This document shows, piece by piece, positions 9,863-19,635 of a stretch of 64,000 nt of DNA (its first letter is position 1; the number at the start of each line of letters is the position of its first letter). The stretch lies in assembly GCF_900096765.1 (NCBI RefSeq), contig NZ_LT615228.1:440669-504668 (forward strand). The letters are read 5' to 3'. The stretch comes from Polynucleobacter necessarius (GTDB lineage Bacteria; Pseudomonadota; Gammaproteobacteria; Burkholderiales; Burkholderiaceae). The notes under the pieces are model-generated. The model was not told where the DNA came from and searched no databases. It was given only the letters and a program-made list of their open reading frames with translations. Both the position numbers and the translations under genes were made by a program.

Positions 9863-11020
9863 ATGGCAAATACAAAAACACCTTTAGTAGGTTTAGTTGG
9901 CTGGCGCGGTATGGTTGGTAGCGTTCTGATGGAACGGATGCTCGCTGAGAAAGACTTCAACCTGATCGAGCCAGTATTTTTTAGCACTAGCCAGACCGGC
10001 GGTGAGGTGCCTTTGCTTAATGGTCAAAAAGTGACTAAGAGCGAGAGCACTTTGCAAGATGCAAATGACATCAAAGCGCTGTCACGTTGCGACATTATTT
10101 TGACTTGCCAAGGCGGCGACTACACCAATGAGATTTTTCCAAAGCTGCGAGCCGCGCGATGGAATGGTCATTGGATTGATGCAGCAAGTGCCTTGCGCAT
10201 GAAAGAGGATGCTGTATTGGTTCTTGACCCGGTCAACCGCTCTGTGATTGATAAAGCTTTGGCATCTGGTGGTAAAAATTGGATTGGTGCCAATTGCACT
10301 GTGAGCTTGATGATGATGGCGATGGGTGGTTTGGTGAAGGCCGATATGGTGGAGTGGATTAGTGCCATGACATACCAAGCGGCTTCTGGTGCTGGCGCAC
10401 AAAATATGCGTGAGCTGCTTTTGCAGATGGGTGCATTGCGTGACAGCGTTGCTACTGAGTTGGCTGATCCATCTTCTTGGATCTTGGATATTGATCGCAA
10501 GGTCACTGAAACTTTGCGCTCAGCTGATTTCCCTAAAATCAATTTCCGTAATACCGCTTTGGTTGGTAGCCTGATTCCATGGATTGATGTTCCTGTTGAG
10601 AATGGTCAAACCAAAGAAGAGTGGAAGGGTGGCGCCGAGTTCAATAAGATTTTGGGTCGTCCTGCATTCCGCACGCCTGGCAGTATTCCAATTGATGGGT
10701 TGTGCGTGCGTGTTGGCGCCATGCGTTGCCACTCACAAGGTTTAACAGTAAAGCTAAAGAAAGACATTCCGCTTGAGGAAATCGAAACTATTTTGGCTAA
10801 TGACAACCAATGGGTCAAAGTTGTACCAAATGATCGCGAAACAACTGAGCGTGATTTATCACCTGCAGCAATCAGTGGCACTTTGACGGTACCGATTGGA
10901 CGTTTGCATAAATTGGCGATGGGTCCTGAGTATCTTGGTGCCTTTACTGTCGGCGATCAGTTGTTATGGGGTGCTGCAGAGCCATTGCGTCGCATGCTCC
11001 GTATCTTGCTCGAGCACTAA
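9863..11020 (+). CDS. asd: Aspartate-semialdehyde dehydrogenase
   Basis: Asd reduces aspartyl phosphate to aspartate semialdehyde, the branch point to lysine, threonine, methionine and diaminopimelate. The NADP motif GWRGMVGS (residues 13-20) and the catalytic cysteine in IGANCTVS (C145) are present. I chose ATG 9863 over the in-frame TTG at 9854 because the conserved N-terminus starts directly after MANTKT. The length of 385 aa is slightly above E. coli Asd (367). It follows leuB by 54 bp. Confidence 0.96.
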   Translation: MANTKTPLVGLVGWRGMVGSVLMERMLAEKDFNLIEPVFFSTSQTGGEVPLLNGQKVTKSESTLQDANDIKALSRCDIILTCQGGDYTNEIFPKLRAARWNGHWIDAASALRMKEDAVLVLDPVNRSVIDKALASGGKNWIGANCTVSLMMMAMGGLVKADMVEWISAMTYQAASGAGAQNMRELLLQMGALRDSVATELADPSSWILDIDRKVTETLRSADFPKINFRNTALVGSLIPWIDVPVENGQTKEEWKGGAEFNKILGRPAFRTPGSIPIDGLCVRVGAMRCHSQGLTVKLKKDIPLEEIETILANDNQWVKVVPNDRETTERDLSPAAISGTLTVPIGRLHKLAMGPEYLGAFTVGDQLLWGAAEPLRRMLRILLEH

Positions 11021-11028
11021 TTCATTTC

Positions 11029-12432
11029 ATGTTGCGATCTACCCAACTTCGCTTTTCCAAAGCGCTTTTCCTGTTTTGCTGCGGTTGGGTATGTTCTGCT
11101 TGGGCAGTTTCTTTAGGTTCTCCCCAATTACAGTCACGTCCAGGTGAGCCACTGCGGGTTGAGATTCCGATTCGGGTTGCACTAGAAGAACAAAGTGCTC
11201 TTGAGTCCTTAAAAGTCACCTTGCCTGGTAAGGGTGTCTATGAGCGTGCTGGTGCCTCACAAAAAATCATCGACCTCAATCCACAAGCGATGGTGTATCG
11301 CAATCGCCAAGAGCAATTGATGGTTTTGGTGGAGACTGTAAATTCAGTGCCAATGACAGATGATCCATTTTTGGATGTGCTGGTCAATCTCACTTGGTCA
11401 AGTGGAAGTATTACCAAAACCTTTACTTTATTAATTGGTGATGCTCAAAAAGTATTGGTTAAACCTGGTCAAACATTGTCTGAGATTGCTGCGTTGATGG
11501 CTCCGCAATTCGAGGGGGCAAGCTTAGATCAAACGATCATGGCTTTATACAAAGCCAACCCAGATGCTTTTGCTAGCGGCAGCATCAATCGTCTGGCTGC
11601 TGGTGCTGAGTTAACTAAACCTAGTCAAGCATTGTTGCGATCGATCAGTCCTGCAGAAGCCAATCAGTTTGTTGCTCAGGCAAATGAAGAGTGGCGAACA
11701 GAGCAAAACAGTAAAGATGGTGAAAGTGCTAGCAAAGCTAGTAATCCAAAGTCTGCCAAAGCCACACCTACGGATCGCTTAAAGATTGGCTCGAGCGCAG
11801 AAGGAAATGAGCAGGAGCGTCGTTACACTGAAGACTTGGTAGCGCAAGAAAAAGAGCTTGAACAAGCCAAGGCGCGAGTTGCGCAATTGGAAAAGAATAT
11901 TGCCGACTTACAGCACTTGCTAGATCAATCTAAAGAGAAAAAATCGCTGGATCAAAATTTTGGATTGGGTGGATTTGGTCCAGCAGTATTGGCGATCGGT
12001 TTAATTGCACTAACAGGCCTACTTTTGTGGGGCTTAGCTCGCAATGCAAGGCGTTCTGAATTGCCAACATTCTCAAAAGAGTCTGCCGCTGTACCAAGTC
12101 ACCCTCCGATAACTGCTGCATCTGGGCAGTTTGCTATGCCAGAGCGCGCCAAAGCACTCTTCGCAGGAATTGATCTCGATTTAAGTAAGCCTGCCAAGGA
12201 AGTGCCATCAAATCTTGCGCCATTGATGCCTCCCGCAAAAGTGGTGTCTGATCCTCTGGCCGATACCTTACGTGTGAAACTCAATTTAGCCCGTGCCTAT
12301 ATCACCATAGAAGATTTTGTAGCTGCTAAGAGATCTTTAGAAGAAGTATTGCGAGTCAGCAACACAGTGGATCCGACAATTACCATCGAAGCTCAGGGCT
12401 TGTTGTCAGAGATCTCACATCGTCAGGTTTAG
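11029..12432 (+). CDS. fimV: FimV-like protein (short form), LysM-like and C-terminal TPR-like domains
   Basis: The 467-aa protein has a signal peptide ending near CSAWA. An N-terminal FimV domain follows (VSLGSPQLQSRPGEPLRVEIPI), then a LysM-like segment (VLVKPGQTLSEIAALM) and a coiled-coil rich in Glu and Gln (about residues 265-310). A single transmembrane helix comes next (GPAVLAIGLIALTGLLLWGL). The conserved cytoplasmic FimV C-terminal helical domain ends the protein (LRVKLNLARAYITIEDFVAAK). It is much shorter than Pseudomonas FimV (about 900 aa). The position between asd and truA is the conserved one. I set the start at ATG 11029, just after the asd stop, because upstream in-frame codons lie inside asd. 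Confidence 0.85.
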   Translation: MLRSTQLRFSKALFLFCCGWVCSAWAVSLGSPQLQSRPGEPLRVEIPIRVALEEQSALESLKVTLPGKGVYERAGASQKIIDLNPQAMVYRNRQEQLMVLVETVNSVPMTDDPFLDVLVNLTWSSGSITKTFTLLIGDAQKVLVKPGQTLSEIAALMAPQFEGASLDQTIMALYKANPDAFASGSINRLAAGAELTKPSQALLRSISPAEANQFVAQANEEWRTEQNSKDGESASKASNPKSAKATPTDRLKIGSSAEGNEQERRYTEDLVAQEKELEQAKARVAQLEKNIADLQHLLDQSKEKKSLDQNFGLGGFGPAVLAIGLIALTGLLLWGLARNARRSELPTFSKESAAVPSHPPITAASGQFAMPERAKALFAGIDLDLSKPAKEVPSNLAPLMPPAKVVSDPLADTLRVKLNLARAYITIEDFVAAKRSLEEVLRVSNTVDPTITIEAQGLLSEISHRQV

Positions 12433-12441
12433 GATTGCCCG

Positions 12442-13272
12442 ATGCGTATAGCGCTCGGACTGCAATATGACGGTAGCCCATATGCCGGCTGGCAAGTCCA
12501 ACATAATCAAATCACCGTTCAGGGAGAGTTGGAAAAGGCGCTTAGCTCATTTATTGGTGAAGATAATTGTAAAAATCATACAGTACAAACCATTACCGCC
12601 GGTAGAACAGACGCAGGCGTTCATGCCTTAGGACAGGTGGTGCATTTTGATACCCCGGTAGAACGTGAAGAGTTTTCATGGGTAAGGGGGGTTAATTCAT
12701 TTCTACCTAAATCTATTGTGGTCAATTGGGCAAAAATAGTTCCTGAAGACTTTAGTGCTCGTTTCACTGCTTTTGAGCGCACCTATATCTACGCATTGCA
12801 TGCAGGGCCCTGTCGTTCGCCCATGATGAATGCTCGCGCTGGTTACGTGGTATTACCCCCCAATACTTGGTTTGATGTGGAGGCCATGAGAGCAGCCGCG
12901 CAATACCTCATTGGCGAACACGATTTCACTTCCTTCAGATCTTCTGAGTGCCAAAGTAAAACGCCAATTAAAACGATGTATTCCATCGATATTATTTCGG
13001 ATGCACCGTGGTTGTATTTTCGGATTTGCGGCAATGCATTTTTGCATCATATGGTTCGTAATTTAGTCGGCAGCTTTTTGCTGATCGGTAAAGGCAAAAG
13101 AAACCCACAATGGATAGGGGAGGTTTTGGCAGCTAAGGATCGCCACCTAGCAGCGCCGACCTTTATGCCAGATGGCCTGTATTTATCTAAAATTGCTTAC
13201 CCAGGTCAATATGCGATCCCAGGGCCTTGGCTTGATAACTCCTGGCTGCCTAGAGCGTTGGTTGCCCTCTAA
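12442..13272 (+). CDS. truA: tRNA pseudouridine(38-40) synthase TruA
   Basis: TruA isomerises uridines 38-40 of the tRNA anticodon arm. The catalytic aspartate sits in [30 protein letters not shown] residues ([16 protein letters not shown]) open the protein, and [13 protein letters not shown] occurs in the C-terminal half, both standard for TruA. Length is 276 aa. AGGA from the fimV stop region serves as its ribosome-binding site. Confidence 0.96.
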   Translation: MRIALGLQYDGSPYAGWQVQHNQITVQGELEKALSSFIGEDNCKNHTVQTITAGRTDAGVHALGQVVHFDTPVEREEFSWVRGVNSFLPKSIVVNWAKIVPEDFSARFTAFERTYIYALHAGPCRSPMMNARAGYVVLPPNTWFDVEAMRAAAQYLIGEHDFTSFRSSECQSKTPIKTMYSIDIISDAPWLYFRICGNAFLHHMVRNLVGSFLLIGKGKRNPQWIGEVLAAKDRHLAAPTFMPDGLYLSKIAYPGQYAIPGPWLDNSWLPRALVAL

Positions 13273-13289
13273 GGCGATATCATTCGTTT

Positions 13290-13976
13290 ATGGGCCTACT
13301 TACCTATTCTCCGGGGCGCACCCGGGTCAAAATCTGCGGTTTAAAGACCTCTGCTGATATTGATGCAGCGGTTGCGGCCGGGGTTGATGCCGTCGGCTTT
13401 GTCTTTTATCCCCCCAGTATCAGGTCTGTGAGCCCCAATATCGCAGCTCAGCTGATTGCAAGGCTTCCAGCAGGCATAGATGCGGTTGGCTTGTTGGTAA
13501 ACGCCACAGATGAGCAATTTGCTGCTATTCGGGCGGCCGCTTCCATTACTTTGTGGCAGTTTCATGGGGATGAGACTCCACAACGTTGCGCCCAATTAGC
13601 TCAAGGGGAGCCTTGGATGAAAGCTGCTCGTGTGGGTGCCCAGTTCGCCTTTGATGATTTTTCCCTACAATATAGGGACGCAAACGCCTTTTTGCTTGAT
13701 GCCCTAGTTGAGGGCTATGGCGGGGGAGGCGTTCCTTTTGATTGGCAAGGAATTCCACAGACATGGGTAAGCGAAAACGCGCCTCGGGTCGTTTTGAGTG
13801 GTGGATTGAACACGCACAACGTGGGCGAGGCGATTGCTCGTCTGCACCCTTGCGCGGTTGACGTCTCTAGCGGCGTTGAAAGTAGCAGGGGCGTTAAAGA
13901 TCCTGCGCTCATAGCTCAATTTGTTCAAGCGGTGCGTGCAGCCGATGCAAATGCATCATCCAATAATGTGCTGTAA
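13290..13976 (+). CDS. trpF: Phosphoribosylanthranilate isomerase
   Basis: TrpF carries out the Amadori rearrangement of phosphoribosylanthranilate in tryptophan synthesis. The catalytic cysteine is in VKICGLKT at the N-terminus. [13 protein letters not shown] and the C-terminal phosphate-binding [14 protein letters not shown] and VDVSSGVES complete the TIM-barrel signature. It has 228 aa and precedes trpB and trpA in the same direction, as in Ralstonia and Burkholderia. Confidence 0.96.
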   Translation: MGLLTYSPGRTRVKICGLKTSADIDAAVAAGVDAVGFVFYPPSIRSVSPNIAAQLIARLPAGIDAVGLLVNATDEQFAAIRAAASITLWQFHGDETPQRCAQLAQGEPWMKAARVGAQFAFDDFSLQYRDANAFLLDALVEGYGGGGVPFDWQGIPQTWVSENAPRVVLSGGLNTHNVGEAIARLHPCAVDVSSGVESSRGVKDPALIAQFVQAVRAADANASSNNVL

Positions 13977-13996
13977 CTAAATCAAAAGAGGTAGCT

Positions 13997-15190
13997 ATGT
14001 ACGACAAGCCAGATGCACGAGGACACTTTGGTCCATACGGTGGTGTGTTTGTTTCTGAGACATTGATGTACGCACTAGAGGAACTTAAAGAAGCCTATGC
14101 AAAATATCAACACGATCCAGAATTCATTGAAGAGTTTCATTACGAGCTCAAACACTTTGTAGGTAGACCATCTCCGGTCTATCACGCCAAGCGCTGGAGT
14201 GAGATGCTCGGTGGCGCGCAAATTTATCTCAAGCGTGAGGATCTGAATCACACTGGGGCGCACAAAATTAATAACGTCATTGGTCAAGCAATGCTTGCTA
14301 AGCGTATGGGTAAGCCTCGCATCATCGCTGAAACTGGAGCTGGACAGCATGGCGTTGCTACTGCAACCATTTGCGCCCGTTTCGGCTTGGACTGCACGGT
14401 CTATCAGGGCTCAGTTGACGTTGCTCGTCAAGCACAAAACGTATTTCGGATGAAGTTGCTGGGTGCCAAGGTAGTTCCAGTTGAATCTGGTACCAAAACA
14501 CTAAAAGATGCTCTCAATGAAGCAATGCGCGATTGGGTGACCAATGTAGATAATACTTTCTACATCATTGGTACGGTTGCAGGACCACATCCTTATCCAA
14601 TGATGGTACGCGATTTTCAAAGTGTGATTGGTGAAGAGTGTAAAGTGCAGATGCCAGAAATGACTGGTCGCCAACCAGACTTTGTTTTAGCTTGCGTTGG
14701 CGGCGGCTCAAATGCCATGGGCATTTTCTATCCCTATATTGATTTGCCTGTAGTGAAATTAGTCGGTGTAGAAGCAGCAGGCCACGGCTTAGGTAGTGGT
14801 TTGCATTCGGCTGCACTGTGCGTTGGTAAGCCTGGCGTATTGCATGGTAATCGCACGTACCTACTACAAGATGAGAATGGTCAGATTTCTGAAACCCATT
14901 CCGTCTCGGCTGGTATGGACTATCCAGGTGTTGGGCCTGAGCATGCTTGGTTAAAGGATTCTGGTCGCGCTGAGTATGTGGCCATTACAGACGAAGAAGC
15001 GCTGCAAGCATTCCATGATTGCTGCCGTATTGAAGGCATCATCCCCGCATTGGAGTCTTCGCACGCAATAGCTTATGCCAGCAAGCTGGCCAAGACTCTG
15101 CCTAAGGATAAGACTATCTTGGTAAGTCTTTCTGGCCGCGGCGATAAAGATATGCACACGGTTGCTCAAGCAACAGGATCCGAAGGCTAG
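13997..15190 (+). CDS. trpB: Tryptophan synthase beta subunit
   Basis: TrpB joins indole with serine using PLP. The PLP lysine is K90 in [10 protein letters not shown]. The catalytic glutamate region [11 protein letters not shown] and the phosphate loop VGGGSNAMG are present. The length of 397 aa is standard. AGAGGT precedes the ATG. It forms trpFBA with its neighbours. Confidence 0.98.
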   Translation: MYDKPDARGHFGPYGGVFVSETLMYALEELKEAYAKYQHDPEFIEEFHYELKHFVGRPSPVYHAKRWSEMLGGAQIYLKREDLNHTGAHKINNVIGQAMLAKRMGKPRIIAETGAGQHGVATATICARFGLDCTVYQGSVDVARQAQNVFRMKLLGAKVVPVESGTKTLKDALNEAMRDWVTNVDNTFYIIGTVAGPHPYPMMVRDFQSVIGEECKVQMPEMTGRQPDFVLACVGGGSNAMGIFYPYIDLPVVKLVGVEAAGHGLGSGLHSAALCVGKPGVLHGNRTYLLQDENGQISETHSVSAGMDYPGVGPEHAWLKDSGRAEYVAITDEEALQAFHDCCRIEGIIPALESSHAIAYASKLAKTLPKDKTILVSLSGRGDKDMHTVAQATGSEG

Positions 15191-15205
15191 AAGTTAGAAA
15201 AGTTT

Positions 15206-16003
15206 ATGTCAAAAATTACCGCATTATTTCAAGAGCTCAAAGCCGCTGGCAAAAAAGGATTAATTCCTTTTATTACTGCTGGAGATCCAGATCCTCAATT
15301 GACTGTAGAGCTGATGCATGCATTAGTGCGTGGTGGTTCTAGCGTTATTGAATTAGGTGTACCGTTTTCCGATCCAATGGCTGATGGTCCAGTGATTCAA
15401 CGCTCTTCTGAGCGTGCATTAAGTCAAAGCGTGACTTTGCATGCATGCTTGGAGATGGTTAAAGAGTTTCGTCAGAAGGATTCAACTACTCCAGTTGTGC
15501 TGATGGGTTATGCAAACCCTGTGGAGCAAATGGGCGCCGAACGTTTTGCAACAGAAGCTAAAGCAGCTGGTGTGGATGGTGTATTGGTAGTGGATTACCC
15601 ACCAGAAGAATGTGTTGATTTTGCTGCACGGATGCGGGTTGCTGGAATTGATCCAATCTTTTTATTGGCACCGACTTCATCACATGATCGTATTAAAGAG
15701 GCCGCCAAAATAGCGTCTGGTTATATCTATTATGTGTCGATGCGCGGGGTGACTGGCGCCTCTCACCTAAATACCCAAGATGTCGCCAGCATTATTCCCA
15801 AAATTCGTGAAGAGACCGATATTCCGATCGCAGTGGGCTTTGGAATTAGCGATGCGGCCAGCGCAAAGGCGGTATCGGCTAGCGCCGACGCGGTGGTGAT
15901 TGGTAGTCGCATTATTCGCCTTTTAGAGGACGCACCCCCAGGGCAGGCGGTACAATCACTAGAAACCTTCATTCGTGAGATTCGAGAAGCATTGGATAGC
16001 TAA
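15206..16003 (+). CDS. trpA: Tryptophan synthase alpha subunit
   Basis: TrpA cleaves indole-3-glycerol phosphate and channels indole to TrpB. The catalytic residues E49 and D60 lie in [16 protein letters not shown], at the canonical numbering. The C-terminal VGFGISDA phosphate-binding loop is present. Length is 265 aa. It starts 15 bp after trpB. Confidence 0.97.
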   Translation: MSKITALFQELKAAGKKGLIPFITAGDPDPQLTVELMHALVRGGSSVIELGVPFSDPMADGPVIQRSSERALSQSVTLHACLEMVKEFRQKDSTTPVVLMGYANPVEQMGAERFATEAKAAGVDGVLVVDYPPEECVDFAARMRVAGIDPIFLLAPTSSHDRIKEAAKIASGYIYYVSMRGVTGASHLNTQDVASIIPKIREETDIPIAVGFGISDAASAKAVSASADAVVIGSRIIRLLEDAPPGQAVQSLETFIREIREALDS

Positions 16004-16008
16004 AACTA

Positions 16009-16896
16009 ATGAGCTGGATAGATAAATTACTCCCCCCCCAAATTCAACATACTGATCCTGCGAATCGTAAATCAGTCCCTGAGGGATTGTGGGTAAAGTG
16101 CCCCAGTTGCGAGACAGTACTCTACAGCACCGACATTGAAGCAAACCTTTCTGTTTGTCCAAAATGTAGTCACCATATGTGTATTGGAGCGCGCCAGCGT
16201 TTAGACAATTTGCTCGATGCAAAAGGTCGTTATGAAATCGGTGCCGATATTTACCCAACCGATCCCTTGAAGTTCAAGGATTCAAAAAAATATCCTGATC
16301 GCATTAAAGAGGCCAACGATGCTTCTGGAGAGTCTGAAGCACTCATTGTGATGGGTGGAAAAATTGAAACCATTCTAGTAGTTGTCGCTTGTTTTGAATT
16401 TCAATACATGGGCGGCTCGATGGGTTCGGTTGTCGGTGAGCGTTTTGCTCGCGGTGTTCAAGAAGCAATTGATAAAAAATGCGCATTCATTTGCGTGACT
16501 GCTACGGGCGGTGCTCGCATGCAAGAGAGTTTGCTGTCCCTGTTCCAGATGGCCAAGACCAATTCGATGTTGACCCTCTTATCAAAAAAGGGCTTGCCTT
16601 ATATCAGCGTGCTTACTGATCCAACCATGGGTGGTATTTCAGCAAGCTTTGCATTTATGGGTGATGTAGTGATGGCTGAGCCAAAAGCCTTAATTGGTTT
16701 TGCTGGTCCACGCGTGATTGAGCAAACTGTTCGTGAAAAATTGCCAGAAGGCTTTCAGCGTTCCGAGTTCCTAATGCAAAAGGGTGGTATCGACATGATC
16801 GTTGATCGTCGTCAGATGCGTGGTGAAATAGCCCGCTTACTAGCTTTGTTGCAAAAACTGCCAGAGCCTGCGATAGCGGGTAGCGCAGCCGTTTAA
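16009..16896 (+). CDS. accD: Acetyl-CoA carboxylase carboxyltransferase subunit beta
   Basis: AccD with AccA transfers carboxyl from biotin to acetyl-CoA to make malonyl-CoA. The N-terminal zinc ribbon uses C31, C34, C50 and C53 (CPSC and CPKC). The carboxyltransferase fold shows [20 protein letters not shown] and [14 protein letters not shown]. Length is 295 aa. It starts 5 bp after trpA, an order conserved in beta-proteobacteria (trpA-accD-folC). Confidence 0.97.
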   Translation: MSWIDKLLPPQIQHTDPANRKSVPEGLWVKCPSCETVLYSTDIEANLSVCPKCSHHMCIGARQRLDNLLDAKGRYEIGADIYPTDPLKFKDSKKYPDRIKEANDASGESEALIVMGGKIETILVVVACFEFQYMGGSMGSVVGERFARGVQEAIDKKCAFICVTATGGARMQESLLSLFQMAKTNSMLTLLSKKGLPYISVLTDPTMGGISASFAFMGDVVMAEPKALIGFAGPRVIEQTVREKLPEGFQRSEFLMQKGGIDMIVDRRQMRGEIARLLALLQKLPEPAIAGSAAV

Positions 16897-16979
16897 GCGC
16901 TTGACTACTGCACATCAAGCCCCCCATCTTATTTTCTAGCCTAGAGGCTTGGCTTAGCCACCTTGAAACTGCTCACCCT

Positions 16980-18227
16980 GTGGGCATTGATATGGGCTTA
17001 GAGCGTATCAATCGCGTTAAGGCTGCTTTAGACCTTCATTTTGATTGCCCGGTAATCACTGTTGCCGGCACCAATGGTAAAGGCTCTACCTGCGCTTATT
17101 TAGAGAGTATTCTGCTCGCTTCAGGCTATCGCGTTGGTTGTCATACTTCGCCACACTTATTGACATTTAATGAGCGTGCGCGCCTTAATGGTGAAGAGGT
17201 TAGAGACAATATTTTGCTAGAGCACTTTGCTGCTGTAGAAAAAACACGCGTCAGTTTGGTGGACGCTCCCACGCTCACCTATTTCGAGTTCACCACCTTA
17301 GCGATCATGCATTTATTTGTTAAAGCCAACTTAGATGCAGTGATATTAGAGGTCGGTATGGGCGGTCGTTTAGATGCTGTCAATATTATTGATGCAGATT
17401 GCGCCATCGTAACTAGTATAGATATTGATCATGCAGATTTTTTAGGCGGTACCCGTGAAGCCATTGGCCTGGAGAAAGCGGGAATCTTTCGACCCGGTCA
17501 CATTGCAGTTTGTGGAGATCCAGTGCCGCCACAATCCTTAATTGATTACGCTGAAAAGCTGGGATGCGATCTTTGGTTGCAGGGTCGAGACTACAACTTT
17601 CAAGGTGATAAACAGCAGTGGGGTTGGGCTGGCCGTGGTAAACGCTTTAGTGGTCTTGGTTACCCAGCACTTCGGGGAGCCAATCAGATTCTGAATGCAT
17701 CAGCAGTAATTGCTGCTCTGATGGCGCTGCATCAACGACTGCCGGTGAGTGCCCAAGACATTCGCAACGGCTTTGCGTTGGTAGAGTTACCCGGACGCTT
17801 TCAGGTGTTACCAGGACAGCCAACAATGGTGTTAGATGTAGCCCATAATCCCCATGCCGCAGCCACCTTGGCCCAAGGCTTGGACAAAATGGGCTACCAC
17901 CCTTATACGTATGCGATTTTTGGGGCGATGGCTGACAAGGATATTGAGGGCGTGATTAAACCCCTCCTGAGCGTAGTTGATTTTTGGTTCTGCACTGATC
18001 TGCCGACCGCCAGGGCAGCCACCGCAAAGCTATTGGCTCAAAAGCTCGAATCTTTGGGCGTGAAGCAAAAAAATGGGGCGGATGGTGGCATTGAAATCTT
18101 CGAAAATCCTGCTGCAGCGTATCAAAAAGCGCTATCTCAGGCAGGTGAGGGTGATAGAATTGTCACCTTCGGATCCTTCTATACCGTTGCCAGCGTAATG
18201 GCTTATCGAAACAACCAGGCGCATTGA
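16980..18227 (+). CDS. folC: Bifunctional folylpolyglutamate/dihydrofolate synthase; true start probably upstream
   Basis: FolC makes dihydrofolate and adds glutamates to folates. The P-loop VAGTNGKGSTCAYLE, HTSPHLLTFNERARLNG and VLDVAHNPHAAATLAQG are all present. The GTG at 16980 is the first ordinary start codon. However, the frame is open back to 16905, and the residues before it (FSSLEAWLSHLETAHP) read like the usual FolC N-terminus. Translation therefore probably begins at CTG 16908 or ATC 16926, giving about 433-439 aa instead of 415. No clear ribosome-binding site is visible for any of these starts. Either a rare start codon is used or the start was lost. Confidence 0.9.
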   Translation: MGIDMGLERINRVKAALDLHFDCPVITVAGTNGKGSTCAYLESILLASGYRVGCHTSPHLLTFNERARLNGEEVRDNILLEHFAAVEKTRVSLVDAPTLTYFEFTTLAIMHLFVKANLDAVILEVGMGGRLDAVNIIDADCAIVTSIDIDHADFLGGTREAIGLEKAGIFRPGHIAVCGDPVPPQSLIDYAEKLGCDLWLQGRDYNFQGDKQQWGWAGRGKRFSGLGYPALRGANQILNASAVIAALMALHQRLPVSAQDIRNGFALVELPGRFQVLPGQPTMVLDVAHNPHAAATLAQGLDKMGYHPYTYAIFGAMADKDIEGVIKPLLSVVDFWFCTDLPTARAATAKLLAQKLESLGVKQKNGADGGIEIFENPAAAYQKALSQAGEGDRIVTFGSFYTVASVMAYRNNQAH

Positions 18228-18230
18228 TCC

Positions 18231-19058
18231 ATGATTCGTTTACCGAGCTTTTTTAAGCGAAAAACACAGGCTGATGACCTTGAATTAGGTTCAGTCGGGG
18301 CGCGCCGCACCACCAAAAAGTTAGCTCCCCGTAGTTATCAGCGCGCAATTGAGGCTGAAGAGCTTGCTTTAACAGAAGATCCAGAACAACAAAGAGCACG
18401 CCATCGTTTGATTGGCGCCACCGTATTGGTGCTGATTGCTGTAGTGGGTTTGCCCCGCATTTTGGATAGTAAGCCAAAACCAGCCCCCAATGACATTGCC
18501 GTCAATATTGTTACCAGCTTGCCTATGCCGGGTAACGTAGCCAAGCCTGAAAGCAAACCAGAAGACAAACCAAAAGTAGAAACCCCCGTAGAGGCTCCTA
18601 AAGTTGTCGTTCCCGCGCCTGAAGTTAAAGCAGAAGTTAAGCCAGAACCCAAGGTAGATGCTAAAACTACAACCCCAGCTCCAAGCAAAGCACCTGCTTT
18701 AGGTCTTGCCGCTGGAGAAGAGGTTGTGGCTGCCGCCAGTACAAAAACCAAAACCGATGCAAAACCAAGGGCAGAAGATGCAAGTCCAAAGGTAGACGCT
18801 AAACCCGCCGCTGGTAGCGGGAAGATTGTAGTTCAGATTGGCGCTTTTGAATCCGAGGCTAACGTAAAAGCTTTAGTTGCAAAGCTTAAGGCGCAAAAGA
18901 TTCCTAGCTTTGTCTTGAATAAAACCGGTGCCGATAATGGCAAGATTTATTTAGTACGTGCCGGTCCATACCCAGACAAAGAAGCTGCAGAAGCAGCTGA
19001 AAAGAAAATCAAGGCGATGGGTTTGACGCCAAGAATCGTCGAAACTGGTAAGCAGTAA
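18231..19058 (+). CDS. dedD: SPOR-domain membrane protein (DedD-like)
   Basis: The 275-aa protein has a basic cytoplasmic N-terminus (about 65 residues) and one transmembrane helix (LIGATVLVLIAVVGLP). A long Pro/Lys/Glu/Ala-rich periplasmic linker follows, then a C-terminal SPOR domain (IVVQIGAFESEANVKALV to IYLVRAGPYPDKEAAEAA). SPOR domains bind denuded septal peptidoglycan, so it probably acts at the division site. The order folC-dedD-cvpA-purF is classical. Its stop overlaps the cvpA ATG. Confidence 0.9.
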   Translation: MIRLPSFFKRKTQADDLELGSVGARRTTKKLAPRSYQRAIEAEELALTEDPEQQRARHRLIGATVLVLIAVVGLPRILDSKPKPAPNDIAVNIVTSLPMPGNVAKPESKPEDKPKVETPVEAPKVVVPAPEVKAEVKPEPKVDAKTTTPAPSKAPALGLAAGEEVVAAASTKTKTDAKPRAEDASPKVDAKPAAGSGKIVVQIGAFESEANVKALVAKLKAQKIPSFVLNKTGADNGKIYLVRAGPYPDKEAAEAAEKKIKAMGLTPRIVETGKQ

Positions 19059-19631
19059 TGGAATACTTATCCACCTTAAAGCTAACAACGGTGGATTACT
19101 TCACTTTGGTTGTGCTATTGGTTTCTGCGCTAGTGGGTATTTCTCGTGGCTTATTTAAGGAACTGCTTGCGCTGGCCTCTTGGTTTATCGCATCTTGGGT
19201 TGCTTATCACTACAGTAATTACCTTGCCACCGAGTGGCTCTCCTCGTTTCACTTAGAGGAGTTACTTACTCTTGGATTAAGTTTTCTCATTCTGTTTGCT
19301 GTTTGTGTTGACGCTCATCATCTGTGGATTGTTTGGTGGAGTAGTGCAAAAAATTATTTTGTCTGCAGGGCTAAGTCTTACAGATCGCTTCTTAGGTTTA
19401 GTGTTTGGTTTGGCGCGGGGCGCTTTGATTGTGGTCGTGCTTGCTACATTGGCAGCACTAACCCCAATTCCTCAAAGTATGGCCTGGAAGAATGCAATCA
19501 CCAGACCTGCTATTGATATGGCTACTGGATTCATTAAGGGTTGGCTGCCTGCTGACTGGGCTAAACAATTGAGTGATGCAATGCCTAAAGTAACACCTAC
19601 CATTACTCCTCAATTAACAATAGGAATCTAG
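19058..19631 (+). pseudogene. cvpA: cvpA, frameshifted by a 7-bp tandem duplication
   Basis: CvpA is a small inner-membrane protein found upstream of purF. The first frame (ATG 19058) is normal through LGLSFLILF and then runs into an unrelated sequence ending at 19516. The second frame carries the rest: VLTLIICGLFGGVVQKI to the stop at 19631. The break coincides with CTGTTTG repeated in tandem at 19292-19298 and 19299-19305. Removing one copy restores one continuous 188-aa membrane protein (FLILFVLTLIICGLFGG). The gene therefore looks recently inactivated, unless the duplication is a sequencing artefact. Confidence 0.9.
19292..19305 (+). repeat. 7-bp tandem duplication (CTGTTTG x2) inside cvpA
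   Basis: Two adjacent copies of CTGTTTG shift the cvpA reading frame by +1. Deleting either copy restores the conserved protein exactly. This points to replication slippage as the inactivating event. Confidence 0.9.
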
Positions 19632-19635
19632 AGAT

